This document shows, in pieces, positions 1-5,247 of a stretch of DNA of 6,174 bases. This DNA comes from Nitrospirota bacterium (GTDB lineage: Bacteria > Nitrospirota > Thermodesulfovibrionia > Thermodesulfovibrionales > Magnetobacteriaceae), in assembly GCA_015233485.1 (NCBI GenBank), contig JADFXO010000244.1:1-6174 (forward strand), written 5' to 3'. The notes below the pieces were generated by a model. It was not told the DNA's origin and made no database searches. It saw only the letters and a program-made list of their open reading frames with translations. Both the position numbers and the translations under genes were made by a program. The stretch's first letter is position 1. Every line of letters starts with the position of its first letter.

Positions 1-1
1 G

Positions 2-748
2 GAGGCACTGTTATTACAATTTAACGGTAAAGTTAAGTGGGCCGCCTCTCACAAAGATCTTACCCAATTCATAGGGTGTGTGCTCTCCAACGAATTAGTC
101 GACGCTTTTCCCGTGCATTTGGTTAAAGTCCATGCCGGTGGCATCTATGAGGTGTTTATAGACGAAGGCTTTAACGAAATCCTGATGCCGGCTGGTGAAA
201 AAATAAAAGAATACCTGACGGAGTTCGCTCCTTCCCTGATGGAGACGCTTCCGGATGGCTATACTACTGAGGTTGACCTTGACTCGATCGAATGGATGGA
301 CAACATTACAACCTCTATGGAACGCGGGTTCATCTTTACGATAGATTACGGTTATCCGGCATACGAATACTATTCGCTCCATAGAACGAGAGGAACGCTT
401 CTTTGCTATTACCGGCACGAGGTGTCTGAAAACCCTTATCAAAGAGTGGGGCAACAGGACATAACGGCCCACGTCAACTTTTCCTCACTAAAGAAATTGG
501 GTGATGAACGAGGCTTTAAAACTATCGGATACTGTCCCCAAGGGATTTTCTTGGTATCCATGAGGATAGACGAATTTCTTTTAACGCTTGCAGATAAAGA
601 AGATTACCAATTTGACGCATTGAAAGTGAAACGTCTTTTATTGCCTGAAGGAATGGGAGAGAGCCACAAGGTATTAATCCAGTACAAGGGTGAGGGAATA
701 CCCACATTGAGTGGTTTTTCCATGAGGAATATGGCTAATACACTTTGA
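2..748 (+). CDS. MidA/NDUFAF7-family SAM-dependent methyltransferase, C-terminal part (5' end outside window)
   Basis: The reading frame is open to the left edge, and the visible 248 residues end at TGA 746-748. The GTG at 80 is an internal Val in a conserved motif (CVLSNELVDAFPVHLV), so it is not the start; about 26 residues upstream of it read in the same frame. The motif SNELVDAFPVH, followed later by DYGYPAYEYY, GTLLCYYRHEV and DITAHVNFSSL, is characteristic of the COG1565/DUF185 family (MidA, NDUFAF7), Rossmann-fold SAM-dependent methyltransferases. The mitochondrial member symmetrically dimethylates an arginine of the complex I subunit NDUFS2; the bacterial substrate is not established. 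Family proteins are usually 350-400 aa, so the SAM-binding N-terminal third is probably outside the window. It has no signal peptide or membrane segment in the visible part. It is convergent with the next gene and appears unrelated to the operon further right. Confidence 0.88.
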   Translation, partial: EALLLQFNGKVKWAASHKDLTQFIGCVLSNELVDAFPVHLVKVHAGGIYEVFIDEGFNEILMPAGEKIKEYLTEFAPSLMETLPDGYTTEVDLDSIEWMDNITTSMERGFIFTIDYGYPAYEYYSLHRTRGTLLCYYRHEVSENPYQRVGQQDITAHVNFSSLKKLGDERGFKTIGYCPQGIFLVSMRIDEFLLTLADKEDYQFDALKVKRLLLPEGMGESHKVLIQYKGEGIPTLSGFSMRNMANTL

Positions 749-822
749 CCTTATGCAAAACCTCGACAAAGAAATACAAAAACCACCTGGCTATTATGCG
801 CAAGGGTTGGGTTAATATTAAA

Positions 823-1332
823 TCAGTGTGATAATAGTCTGACGAGGGCTGCGATTACTGCCGATTGAGCTATCAGCATTGCGGCCACCCATTTGATGAC
901 ATCGGATTTGGCTTTTTCTATCTCAAGACGAACGTTGGTCAAATCTTCTCTGACCTCTCCTTTAAATTTGGCAAAGTCTTCGCTCATCATACCCTTGAAA
1001 TTGGCAGAGTCTTTTCTGATCTCACCCTTAAAATCGGCAAAGTTTTCACTCATCACGCCCTTAAATTTGGCAAAGTCTTCACTCATTATGCCCTTAAATA
1101 TGACAAGCTCTTCTTTGAGCACTCCTTCCAATCTGGCCGAATCTTCTTTGACAATGCCTTTGAAATTGGCAAGTTCCTCCTTGATTACTCCTTCCAATCT
1201 GGCCAAATCTTCCTTAGTGGATAAGTCCTTGCGCCATTCTGTCTCAATACTCTGCATGACCTCGACAAATGCGCCGGTGCCCTCTTCGCCCAGTTTTTCA
1301 CGTAATGCCCTTGGAATGGTTATAACTGCCAT
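823..1332 (-). CDS. Small coiled-coil protein with 11-residue repeats and C-terminal membrane helix (LA_3696-like)
   Basis: This 169-aa protein begins MAVITIPRALREKLGEEGT, followed by a short helical region (about residues 20-43). Then come eight consecutive 11-residue units (about 44-131) of the type A-x-F/L-K/E-G-x-x-x-E-D/E-x, a degenerate ninth unit, and a hydrophobic C-terminal helix (about 145-167, VIKWVAAMLIAQ...). An 11-residue period is the signature of hendecad coiled coils, so a membrane-anchored oligomeric rod is likely. The architecture recalls the DUF1640/CCDC90-like and LA_3696-like small proteins; the molecular function is unknown. I chose the ATG at 1330-1332 over the one at 1345-1347 because the promoter -10 box lies between them and MAVITIP looks like the conserved N-terminus. 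No good ribosome binding site precedes it, consistent with a leaderless transcript. The gene diverges from the three-gene operon and is convergent with the methyltransferase gene. I saw no terminator in 749-822. Confidence 0.8.
   Translation of the reverse strand: MAVITIPRALREKLGEEGTGAFVEVMQSIETEWRKDLSTKEDLARLEGVIKEELANFKGIVKEDSARLEGVLKEELVIFKGIMSEDFAKFKGVMSENFADFKGEIRKDSANFKGMMSEDFAKFKGEVREDLTNVRLEIEKAKSDVIKWVAAMLIAQSAVIAALVRLLSH
940..1203 (-). repeat. Eight tandem 33-bp coding repeats (hendecad units)
   Basis: Eight in-frame units of exactly 11 codons run without insertion or deletion: ARLEGVIKEEL, ANFKGIVKEDS, ARLEGVLKEEL, VIFKGIMSEDF, AKFKGVMSENF, ADFKGEIRKDS, ANFKGMMSEDF, AKFKGEVREDL. 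The DNA is also repetitive. On the + strand CTCCTTCCAATCTGGCC occurs twice, 66 bp (two units) apart, and TTAAATTTGGCAAAGTCTTC occurs twice, 99 bp (three units) apart. This suggests growth by duplication of one-unit to three-unit blocks. Because 33 is a multiple of three, every frame is periodic, which explains the long stop-free frames on the opposite strand. Confidence 0.9.
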
Positions 1333-1337
1333 AAACA

Positions 1338-1366
1338 ATTCTAACATTCGTACAATTTTCTGTCAA
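1338..1366 (-). promoter_or_regulatory. Sigma-70-type promoter of the coiled-coil gene (leaderless arrangement)
   Basis: Read on the minus strand, a perfect -35 box TTGACA (1366-1361) is followed by a 17-bp spacer and a -10 box TAGAAT (1343-1338, one mismatch to TATAAT). TG sits at the extended -10 position (1346-1345). Only five bases (TGTTT) separate the -10 box from the ATG at 1332-1330. Transcription should therefore start at or within a base or two of the A of that codon. Assignment is by consensus match; the initiation point is inferred. Confidence 0.75.
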
Positions 1367-1414
1367 CCTTCTCATTGCCTACCTGGGGCGGGTACTCAAA
1401 ATAGCGTGTAGAAG

Positions 1415-1428
1415 GGAATTATAATTCC
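1415..1428. promoter_or_regulatory. Perfect 14-bp palindrome, candidate operator
   Basis: GGAATTATAATTCC reads identically on both strands and lies in the intergenic region between the divergent coiled-coil gene and the three-gene operon. It is about 40 bp upstream of the operon's extended -10 box and about 50 bp upstream of the -35 box of the leftward gene. The symmetry and size suit a dimeric regulator. AT-rich sequence yields short palindromes by chance, and no regulator gene is present in the window, so the operator role is a guess. Confidence 0.3.
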
Positions 1429-1467
1429 ATACTTATGTAGTGATTATTACTTATATAACATGAAATA

Positions 1468-1476
1468 TGATATAAT
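1468..1476 (+). promoter_or_regulatory. Extended -10 promoter for the ABC-3C operon
   Basis: TGATATAAT is a perfect TG-N-TATAAT extended -10 element, with TATAAT at 1471-1476. No good -35 box is visible at 16-18 bp (TTACTT or TACTTA is the best), which is tolerated by extended -10 promoters. Predicted initiation is near 1483, giving a leader of about 50 nt before the ATG at 1535. No other promoter is needed for the two downstream genes because their starts overlap the preceding stops. Confidence 0.6.
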
Positions 1477-1477
1477 T

Positions 1478-1505
1478 TTGAGAGGGTTGCATATAAAAAG
1501 ATACT
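1478..1505 (+). promoter_or_regulatory. Possible second promoter for the operon
   Basis: TTGAGA (1478-1483, one mismatch to TTGACA) is followed after 16 bp by GATACT (1500-1505, two mismatches to TATAAT). If used, transcription would begin near 1512, just upstream of the ribosome binding site. It is weaker than the extended -10 element immediately upstream and may be fortuitous. Confidence 0.25.
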
Positions 1506-1514
1506 TAAGCTCAA

Positions 1515-1522
1515 AAGGAAGG
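1515..1522 (+). promoter_or_regulatory. Ribosome binding site of the effector gene
   Basis: AAGGAAGG is a purine-rich Shine-Dalgarno-like stretch ending 12 bases before the ATG at 1535. The spacing is somewhat long. It supports this ATG as the start, as does the conserved effector N-terminus beginning shortly after it. Confidence 0.6.
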
Positions 1523-1534
1523 TAGAATTAAAAT

Positions 1535-2761
1535 ATGAGTGATAAAGAAACTTCTCAATTTTCTGCGGCTGATCCATTGACAGGGTACTTATACCAGTGC
1601 CGGGTTGCCTTAATTGAAAGTTTACGAAGGATTCGAAATGGAGAGGAGATAACAGTTTCGTTAGAAACACTCGATGACGTTGTGTTTGAAAGCAAGGGAA
1701 AGCCTCGTGAACTTCTCCAGACCAAGCATCATCTTAACAAGACTCCTAATCTTACTGACGCGTCTCCCGATATTTGGAAAACTATACGTATTTGGTCTAA
1801 AAATATTCTCACCGGTAACGTGCCTGCAGGGTCAACCTTTTTTCTCATTACAACGGCTTCTGCTCCAGAGGGAACGGCGGCCCACTATCTTAAGGCCGAT
1901 GCCGGTAAACGAAATACAGATAAAGCGTTAAAACGGCTCAATGCAACTGCCGGGTCCTCAACAAACAAAGACAATGCTGCCGGTTGTACAGCATTTCTAT
2001 CACTTTCAATGGATCAAAAGACTCAGCTTTTGCGTTCTGTTTATGTTATGGATAACGCCCCGCTAATAATAGACATTGAAAAAGAACTTCATAAGGAATT
2101 ATTTCATGCGGTAAAGGCGAAACATTTAGAATCATTTTTGAAACGATTAGAGGGATGGTGGTTAGAAAGAGCAATGCAGCATTTAATCACCAGGGATTCT
2201 AAACCAATTACCGGCGAAGAAATTCTTGATGAGGAAAATCATCTTCGTGAACAGTTTAAGCAAGACAGTTTGCCTATAGATGACGATATTCTTAATGCAA
2301 CCATTGAAGAATACGTCTATCAAGATAAAACCTATCAAGATAGAACCTTTGTTCATCAATTGAAATTGATAGACATTGGCAAAAATCGTATCTTTTATGC
2401 AATTCTCAATTATTACAAAGCATTTGAACAACGCTCCAGATGGGTACGGGAAGACCCTCGTTTAGTCGGAGAACTGGGTCGATACGAAGACCTCCTTATG
2501 GAAGAGTGGAAAATAAGATTTGCACAGATGGAAGATACATTAGGAAAAGGTGCCGCCGAAGAAGCTAATAAACAAGCAGCAAAGACTCTGTATGAATGGG
2601 TTGAAACAGGTGCTCTTGAATCTATTAGATCGGGTTTAACGCAGCATTTTATTGCCCGAGGCTCATATCAGATACTTGCAGATGACCTACGGGTAGGATG
2701 GCACCCTAAGTTTATAGAACGACTTAAATTTCTACTTGAACCGGAAATGGCTAAATTATGA
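1535..2761 (+). CDS. ABC-3C effector: Cap4/DUF4297-like nuclease domain fused to ABC-3C C-terminal domain
   Basis: This 408-aa protein has two parts. Residues about 10-215 resemble the N-terminal PD-(D/E)xK nuclease of Cap4-type (DUF4297) proteins. GYLYQCRVALIESL (17-30) carries a candidate first acidic residue, Glu28; VSLETLDDVVF (41-51) carries Asp47/Asp48; LLQTKHH (60-66) gives the QxK motif with Lys64; PDIWKTIRIW and the strand FFLITTASAP follow. These form the E...D...QxK metal-binding active site of double-stranded DNA endonucleases. Residues about 240-405 are helical and include FVHQLKLIDIGKNRI, ILNYYKAFEQRSRWVRED and a C-terminal segment ending WHPKFIERLKFLLEP, as expected for the domain that docks on the middle component. 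No membrane segment or SAVED domain is seen. The TGA overlaps the ATG of the next gene. The nuclease should be held inactive until the ATPase is triggered; that is inference from the class. The exact Pfam CTD subtype is not assigned. Confidence 0.83.
   Translation: MSDKETSQFSAADPLTGYLYQCRVALIESLRRIRNGEEITVSLETLDDVVFESKGKPRELLQTKHHLNKTPNLTDASPDIWKTIRIWSKNILTGNVPAGSTFFLITTASAPEGTAAHYLKADAGKRNTDKALKRLNATAGSSTNKDNAAGCTAFLSLSMDQKTQLLRSVYVMDNAPLIIDIEKELHKELFHAVKAKHLESFLKRLEGWWLERAMQHLITRDSKPITGEEILDEENHLREQFKQDSLPIDDDILNATIEEYVYQDKTYQDRTFVHQLKLIDIGKNRIFYAILNYYKAFEQRSRWVREDPRLVGELGRYEDLLMEEWKIRFAQMEDTLGKGAAEEANKQAAKTLYEWVETGALESIRSGLTQHFIARGSYQILADDLRVGWHPKFIERLKFLLEPEMAKL
2318..2347 (+). repeat. 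15-bp in-frame tandem duplication in the effector linker
   Basis: TATCAAGATAAAACC is followed directly by TATCAAGATAGAACC, differing at one base. The copies encode YQDKT and YQDRT (residues 262-271). They lie between the nuclease domain and the helical C-terminal domain. The unit is a whole number of codons, so gain or loss of a copy keeps the frame. Confidence 0.9.
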
Positions 2762-3255
2762 AAGCATGGCAGGAACGTCCAATAGAAGAAGCAAATTTAT
2801 TGAACCCCGCTTTTTGCTGTGTTGTGCTTACGTCCTCCATAGTTGGCTATGCGAGTGATAAAGGCTACTGGATGCCATTTCCGCTCTCATTTATGATACT
2901 GCCTCTTGTTCTGCACAAACCTACACGAGATTTGCTCCCACTCAAAACCACAACGTCATTTCCTGCCTGGATACAGAAAAATGCATCTGCTCGCGTACTT
3001 TTTTATGAAAGAGTCGTTTCATTGAAGCCTTATACACGGGAAGCCTTGACCTTCGGTTTAATACATAACTGGCTGGCATTTCAGGAAGATGGGAATTTGC
3101 AATCAATCAAAAAAGAAACGGATATCGATAAATATTTAAGAAAACTAAATGATGAAGCGCAAGAGTGTGTCAAGCGGTCACATTTTCTTGGAAAATGGCT
3201 TGCCAAGGCAGGTTCACCGCAAACCGTTATGACTCTCTGGGGAATTCGGCCATGA
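2758..3255 (+). CDS. ABC-3C middle component
   Basis: This 165-aa soluble protein has no enzymatic motif. The segment ANLLNPAFCCVVL (12-24) followed by PLSFMILPLVLHKPTRDLLP (42-61), then LTFGLIHNWLAF further on, matches my recollection of the small 'three component ABC system middle component' families, probably the MC3 type that partners with DUF3732 ATPases. It is thought to bridge the ATPase and the C-terminal domain of the effector, perhaps through a winged-helix-like fold. Its ATG overlaps the TGA of the effector gene, and its TGA overlaps the ATG of the ATPase gene. Only a weak GGAAA (2743-2747) precedes its start, so translation probably depends on coupling. Assignment rests on motif memory plus the highly diagnostic neighbours. 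The hydrophobic 43-52 stretch is too short for a membrane span. Confidence 0.78.
   Translation: MKAWQERPIEEANLLNPAFCCVVLTSSIVGYASDKGYWMPFPLSFMILPLVLHKPTRDLLPLKTTTSFPAWIQKNASARVLFYERVVSLKPYTREALTFGLIHNWLAFQEDGNLQSIKKETDIDKYLRKLNDEAQECVKRSHFLGKWLAKAGSPQTVMTLWGIRP
3239..3243 (+). promoter_or_regulatory. Ribosome binding site fixing the ATPase start
   Basis: GGGGA lies eight bases before the ATG at 3252, ideal spacing. Together with the ATGA overlap and the typical N-terminus MSFQILDIVLYEYSGKRR, it selects this start over the in-frame ATG at 3165, which would lie deep inside the middle-component gene. Confidence 0.7.
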
Positions 3256-5192
3256 GCTTCCAAATTCTCGATATCGTACTTTATGAATACAGTGGTAAGC
3301 GAAGGAATCTGTCCCTTCGACCTGGACAACTCAATATCATCACTGGCGCATCCAAAACCGGCAAAACAGCACTTATAGAAATCATCGATTATTGTCTAGG
3401 TAGCCATAGCTGCAACATTCCGGATGGGATTATCCGTAAAACTGTAGAGTGGGTGGGAGTACGATTACAAGTCATTGGAGGACAGGCTTTTATTGCTAGA
3501 AAGCTACCTGCAGGCATAAAGACATCCTCAGAGAAGATTTATTATGACATTCAAACTGATATTGAACTGCCAGAGCATTCAGACTTAAGGCAGACTACAA
3601 ATTCTGAGGCTCTTGAGGATTTACTTTCCACACATGCCGGGATCGGTGAAAATATTAATGAACCACCTCTTGGACAGACACGAGCACCATCGTCGGCTAA
3701 TATAAGACATACCCTGTTCTTCTGCTTCCAACAGCAAGCCGAGCTTGTCAGCAGTAAACAACTGTTTCATAAACAAAGCGAACAATTTATTCCCCAAAAG
3801 ATCAAGGATGTTATCCCGTATTTTCTCGGTGTTGTAGATGATGATTATGTTGCCAGGAAAGAGGAACTAAGGCGTTTGAAACAACAATTACGTGAATTAA
3901 AAAAAGGACTATATGAGCATGAAGCTATAAAAGGTGTAGGAATTAGTCCGGCACATAAATTGCTTTCTGAAGCGCAGGAAATTGGCTTGTATATTGCTGG
4001 GAGTCTGCCCGATTCATGGAATGGGTGCGTAGAAGCTTTGAAAAACGTTCAAAGTAGACCAGTTGAACCTGAAGAAGAGATTCTGGCAGAGGGTGAAACA
4101 TTTGAATATTTACATAAGGAACGAACAGTTTTAACTGATGAATTGCTTAAAACAAGGGAACAATTGAAATCCGCTAAAGCCTTAATCACTGATAAGGATG
4201 GTTATTTTCGGGAATTAAATGCACATTTAACAAGACTTAAGTGTATCCATTTATTTGATATTGAAAAGAAAGAAACTTACTCTTGTCCTCTATGCCAAGC
4301 ACAACTCAAGGAACAAATTCCAGCAATTTCTGAATTAAAGAAATCTGTTCAAAAGCTTGAAAAACAGATTCCCACAGTAGTGGAACGATCTCCACAGATG
4401 AAACAAGTAGTTCGGAAATTCTATGAGAGATTAGAAATAACGAAGCAAAAGCTGCGTGAAAACCGCGAATCTTTAGAATTTGTACAGACATTTAATACGA
4501 AGCTACGCACAATTCGTGACAGGGTGCTAAGAAGAGCTTATGTTCTCGGTAGAATAGGACTATATTTGGAAAGCTTACCTAACCTTGAGGATAACAGTGA
4601 CCTAAACATTGAAATAAATATTCTTGCAGATAGGATTTCTGTAATTGAAACCGAGCTTAGAAACAAGATCGATCAGGAGCGTCTTAAATCAATTCTTTCA
4701 AGCATAAATCAAGATATGAACTCATGGGCAAAAAAACTTAAACTTGAACATTCTGAATCCACTTTGCGCCTTGATATTAAGCATCTAACTGTAGTTGCGG
4801 ATACTGACGATGGTCCCATTCCCATGGAAAACATGGGGAGTGGAGAGAATTGGGTTGGCTGCCACCTTATTGCACATTTTGCTCTTCATAAATGGTTTGT
4901 CCAAGGTAATAGACCGTTACCACGTTTTTTATTCATCGATCAGCTTTCTCAAGTTTACTTTCCAGCCGAAAAGGATTTCGATGGAAGCATGGAAGATATC
5001 CAAGATGAAGACCGTGAAGCAGTAGTTCGAATGTATAATCTTGCATTAGACGTGGTTAAAGGTCTGGCACCCAATCTTCAGATTATCATGACAGATCATG
5101 CTGATATCAAAGAACAATGGTTTCAGGATTGTGTAATAGAACGTTGGCGCGATGATAAAAAGCTGGTGCCACTATCGTGGATAGAGACCTAA
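3252..5192 (+). CDS. ABC-3C ATPase, SMC/Rad50-like, DUF3732 family
   Basis: This 646-aa protein has the split ATPase layout of SMC/Rad50 proteins. The N-terminal lobe carries Walker A GASKTGKTA (32-40, Lys38). A long coiled-coil region (about 195-430) contains CPLC (Cys345, Cys348), a zinc-hook-like turn. The C-terminal lobe holds an ABC-signature-like NMGSGENW (527-534), Walker B FLFID (Asp563) and an H-loop TDHAD (His616). The phrase FIDQLSQVYFP is typical of DUF3732 proteins. The residue after Walker B is Gln564, where classical ABC ATPases have a catalytic Glu. By analogy with Rad50 it may bind and embrace DNA as a dimer joined at both heads and hooks. In ABC-3C systems it is the presumed sensor and switch that controls the nuclease through the middle component. 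The gene ends with tandem TAA codons (5190-5195), 22 bp before the insertion sequence. Confidence 0.86.
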   Translation: MSFQILDIVLYEYSGKRRNLSLRPGQLNIITGASKTGKTALIEIIDYCLGSHSCNIPDGIIRKTVEWVGVRLQVIGGQAFIARKLPAGIKTSSEKIYYDIQTDIELPEHSDLRQTTNSEALEDLLSTHAGIGENINEPPLGQTRAPSSANIRHTLFFCFQQQAELVSSKQLFHKQSEQFIPQKIKDVIPYFLGVVDDDYVARKEELRRLKQQLRELKKGLYEHEAIKGVGISPAHKLLSEAQEIGLYIAGSLPDSWNGCVEALKNVQSRPVEPEEEILAEGETFEYLHKERTVLTDELLKTREQLKSAKALITDKDGYFRELNAHLTRLKCIHLFDIEKKETYSCPLCQAQLKEQIPAISELKKSVQKLEKQIPTVVERSPQMKQVVRKFYERLEITKQKLRENRESLEFVQTFNTKLRTIRDRVLRRAYVLGRIGLYLESLPNLEDNSDLNIEINILADRISVIETELRNKIDQERLKSILSSINQDMNSWAKKLKLEHSESTLRLDIKHLTVVADTDDGPIPMENMGSGENWVGCHLIAHFALHKWFVQGNRPLPRFLFIDQLSQVYFPAEKDFDGSMEDIQDEDREAVVRMYNLALDVVKGLAPNLQIIMTDHADIKEQWFQDCVIERWRDDKKLVPLSWIET

Positions 5193-5214
5193 TAAGACAA
5201 TAATCCTAAAAAAA

Positions 5215-5240
5215 GGAGGCCTTGTCAATAGGTGTGTAAA
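5215..5240. repeat. Putative terminal inverted repeat of the IS256-family element
   Basis: The terminal string beginning GGAGGCCTTGTCAATAGG precedes the transposase stop by only a few bases, the normal position of the 3'-side repeat. Its partner would be beyond the right edge, so the exact ends and any 8-9 bp target duplication cannot be confirmed here. Confidence 0.45.
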
Positions 5241-5247
5241 AAAACAT

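Larger units (their letters stand above)
1535..5192 (+). other. Three-gene ABC-3C (ABC-three-component) predicted conflict operon
   Basis: Three genes on one strand are joined by two ATGA junctions (2758-2761 and 3252-3255), so they should be co-transcribed and translationally coupled. Their order is nuclease-CTD effector, small middle component, SMC-like DUF3732 ATPase. This combination defines the ABC-3C class recognised by comparative genomics and predicted to act in defence against invading DNA. It lacks a modification enzyme, toxin-antitoxin pair, nucleotide cyclase or SAVED sensor, so it is not CBASS or restriction-modification. The class is inferred from protein motifs read by eye; defence activity for this operon is untested. 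Confidence 0.82.

Noticed and set aside
95..472. Minus-strand open frame of 125 codons inside the methyltransferase gene
   Set aside because: It lies opposite strongly conserved MidA-family motifs; its translation is rich in Arg/His/Phe, resembles nothing I recognise, and has no promoter or ribosome binding site.
753..815. Twenty-codon open frame (MQNLDKEIQKPPGYYAQGLG) after the methyltransferase gene
   Set aside because: It is very short, has no ribosome binding site, and nothing in it is recognisable.
749..822. Possible bidirectional terminator between the two convergent genes
   Set aside because: CCTTATGC and GCGCAAGG can pair only imperfectly across a loop of about 40 bases, with no T-tract; TTAATATTAA (812-821) is a short AT palindrome. 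Neither looks like an intrinsic terminator.
940..1203. CRISPR-like array, because of regular short repeats
   Set aside because: The repeats are contiguous 33-bp coding units without unique spacers and are in frame with a coiled-coil protein.
893..1411. Long open frames on the + strand opposite the coiled-coil gene (865-1224 and 893-1411)
   Set aside because: They are by-products of the 33-bp repeat: with a period divisible by three, a frame free of stops in one unit stays free in all. The minus-strand frame has a proper promoter, a recognisable N-terminus and a coiled coil plus membrane helix.
1430..1507. Three TACTTA strings (near 1430, 1448 and 1502) at multiples of 18 bp as possible direct-repeat binding sites
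   Set aside because: Six-base AT-rich matches in an AT-rich promoter are expected by chance, and the flanking bases do not extend the similarity.
1419..1670. Minus-strand 83-codon open frame across the operon promoter and effector start
   Set aside because: It covers the promoter region and the conserved nuclease N-terminus on the other strand; its translation is low-complexity and hydrophobic and has no initiation signals.
3165..3251. Upstream in-frame ATG extending the ATPase by 29 residues
   Set aside because: The extension overlaps the middle-component gene by 90 bp and reads as low-information sequence. The ATG at 3252 has GGGGA at ideal spacing, an ATGA overlap and the expected family N-terminus.
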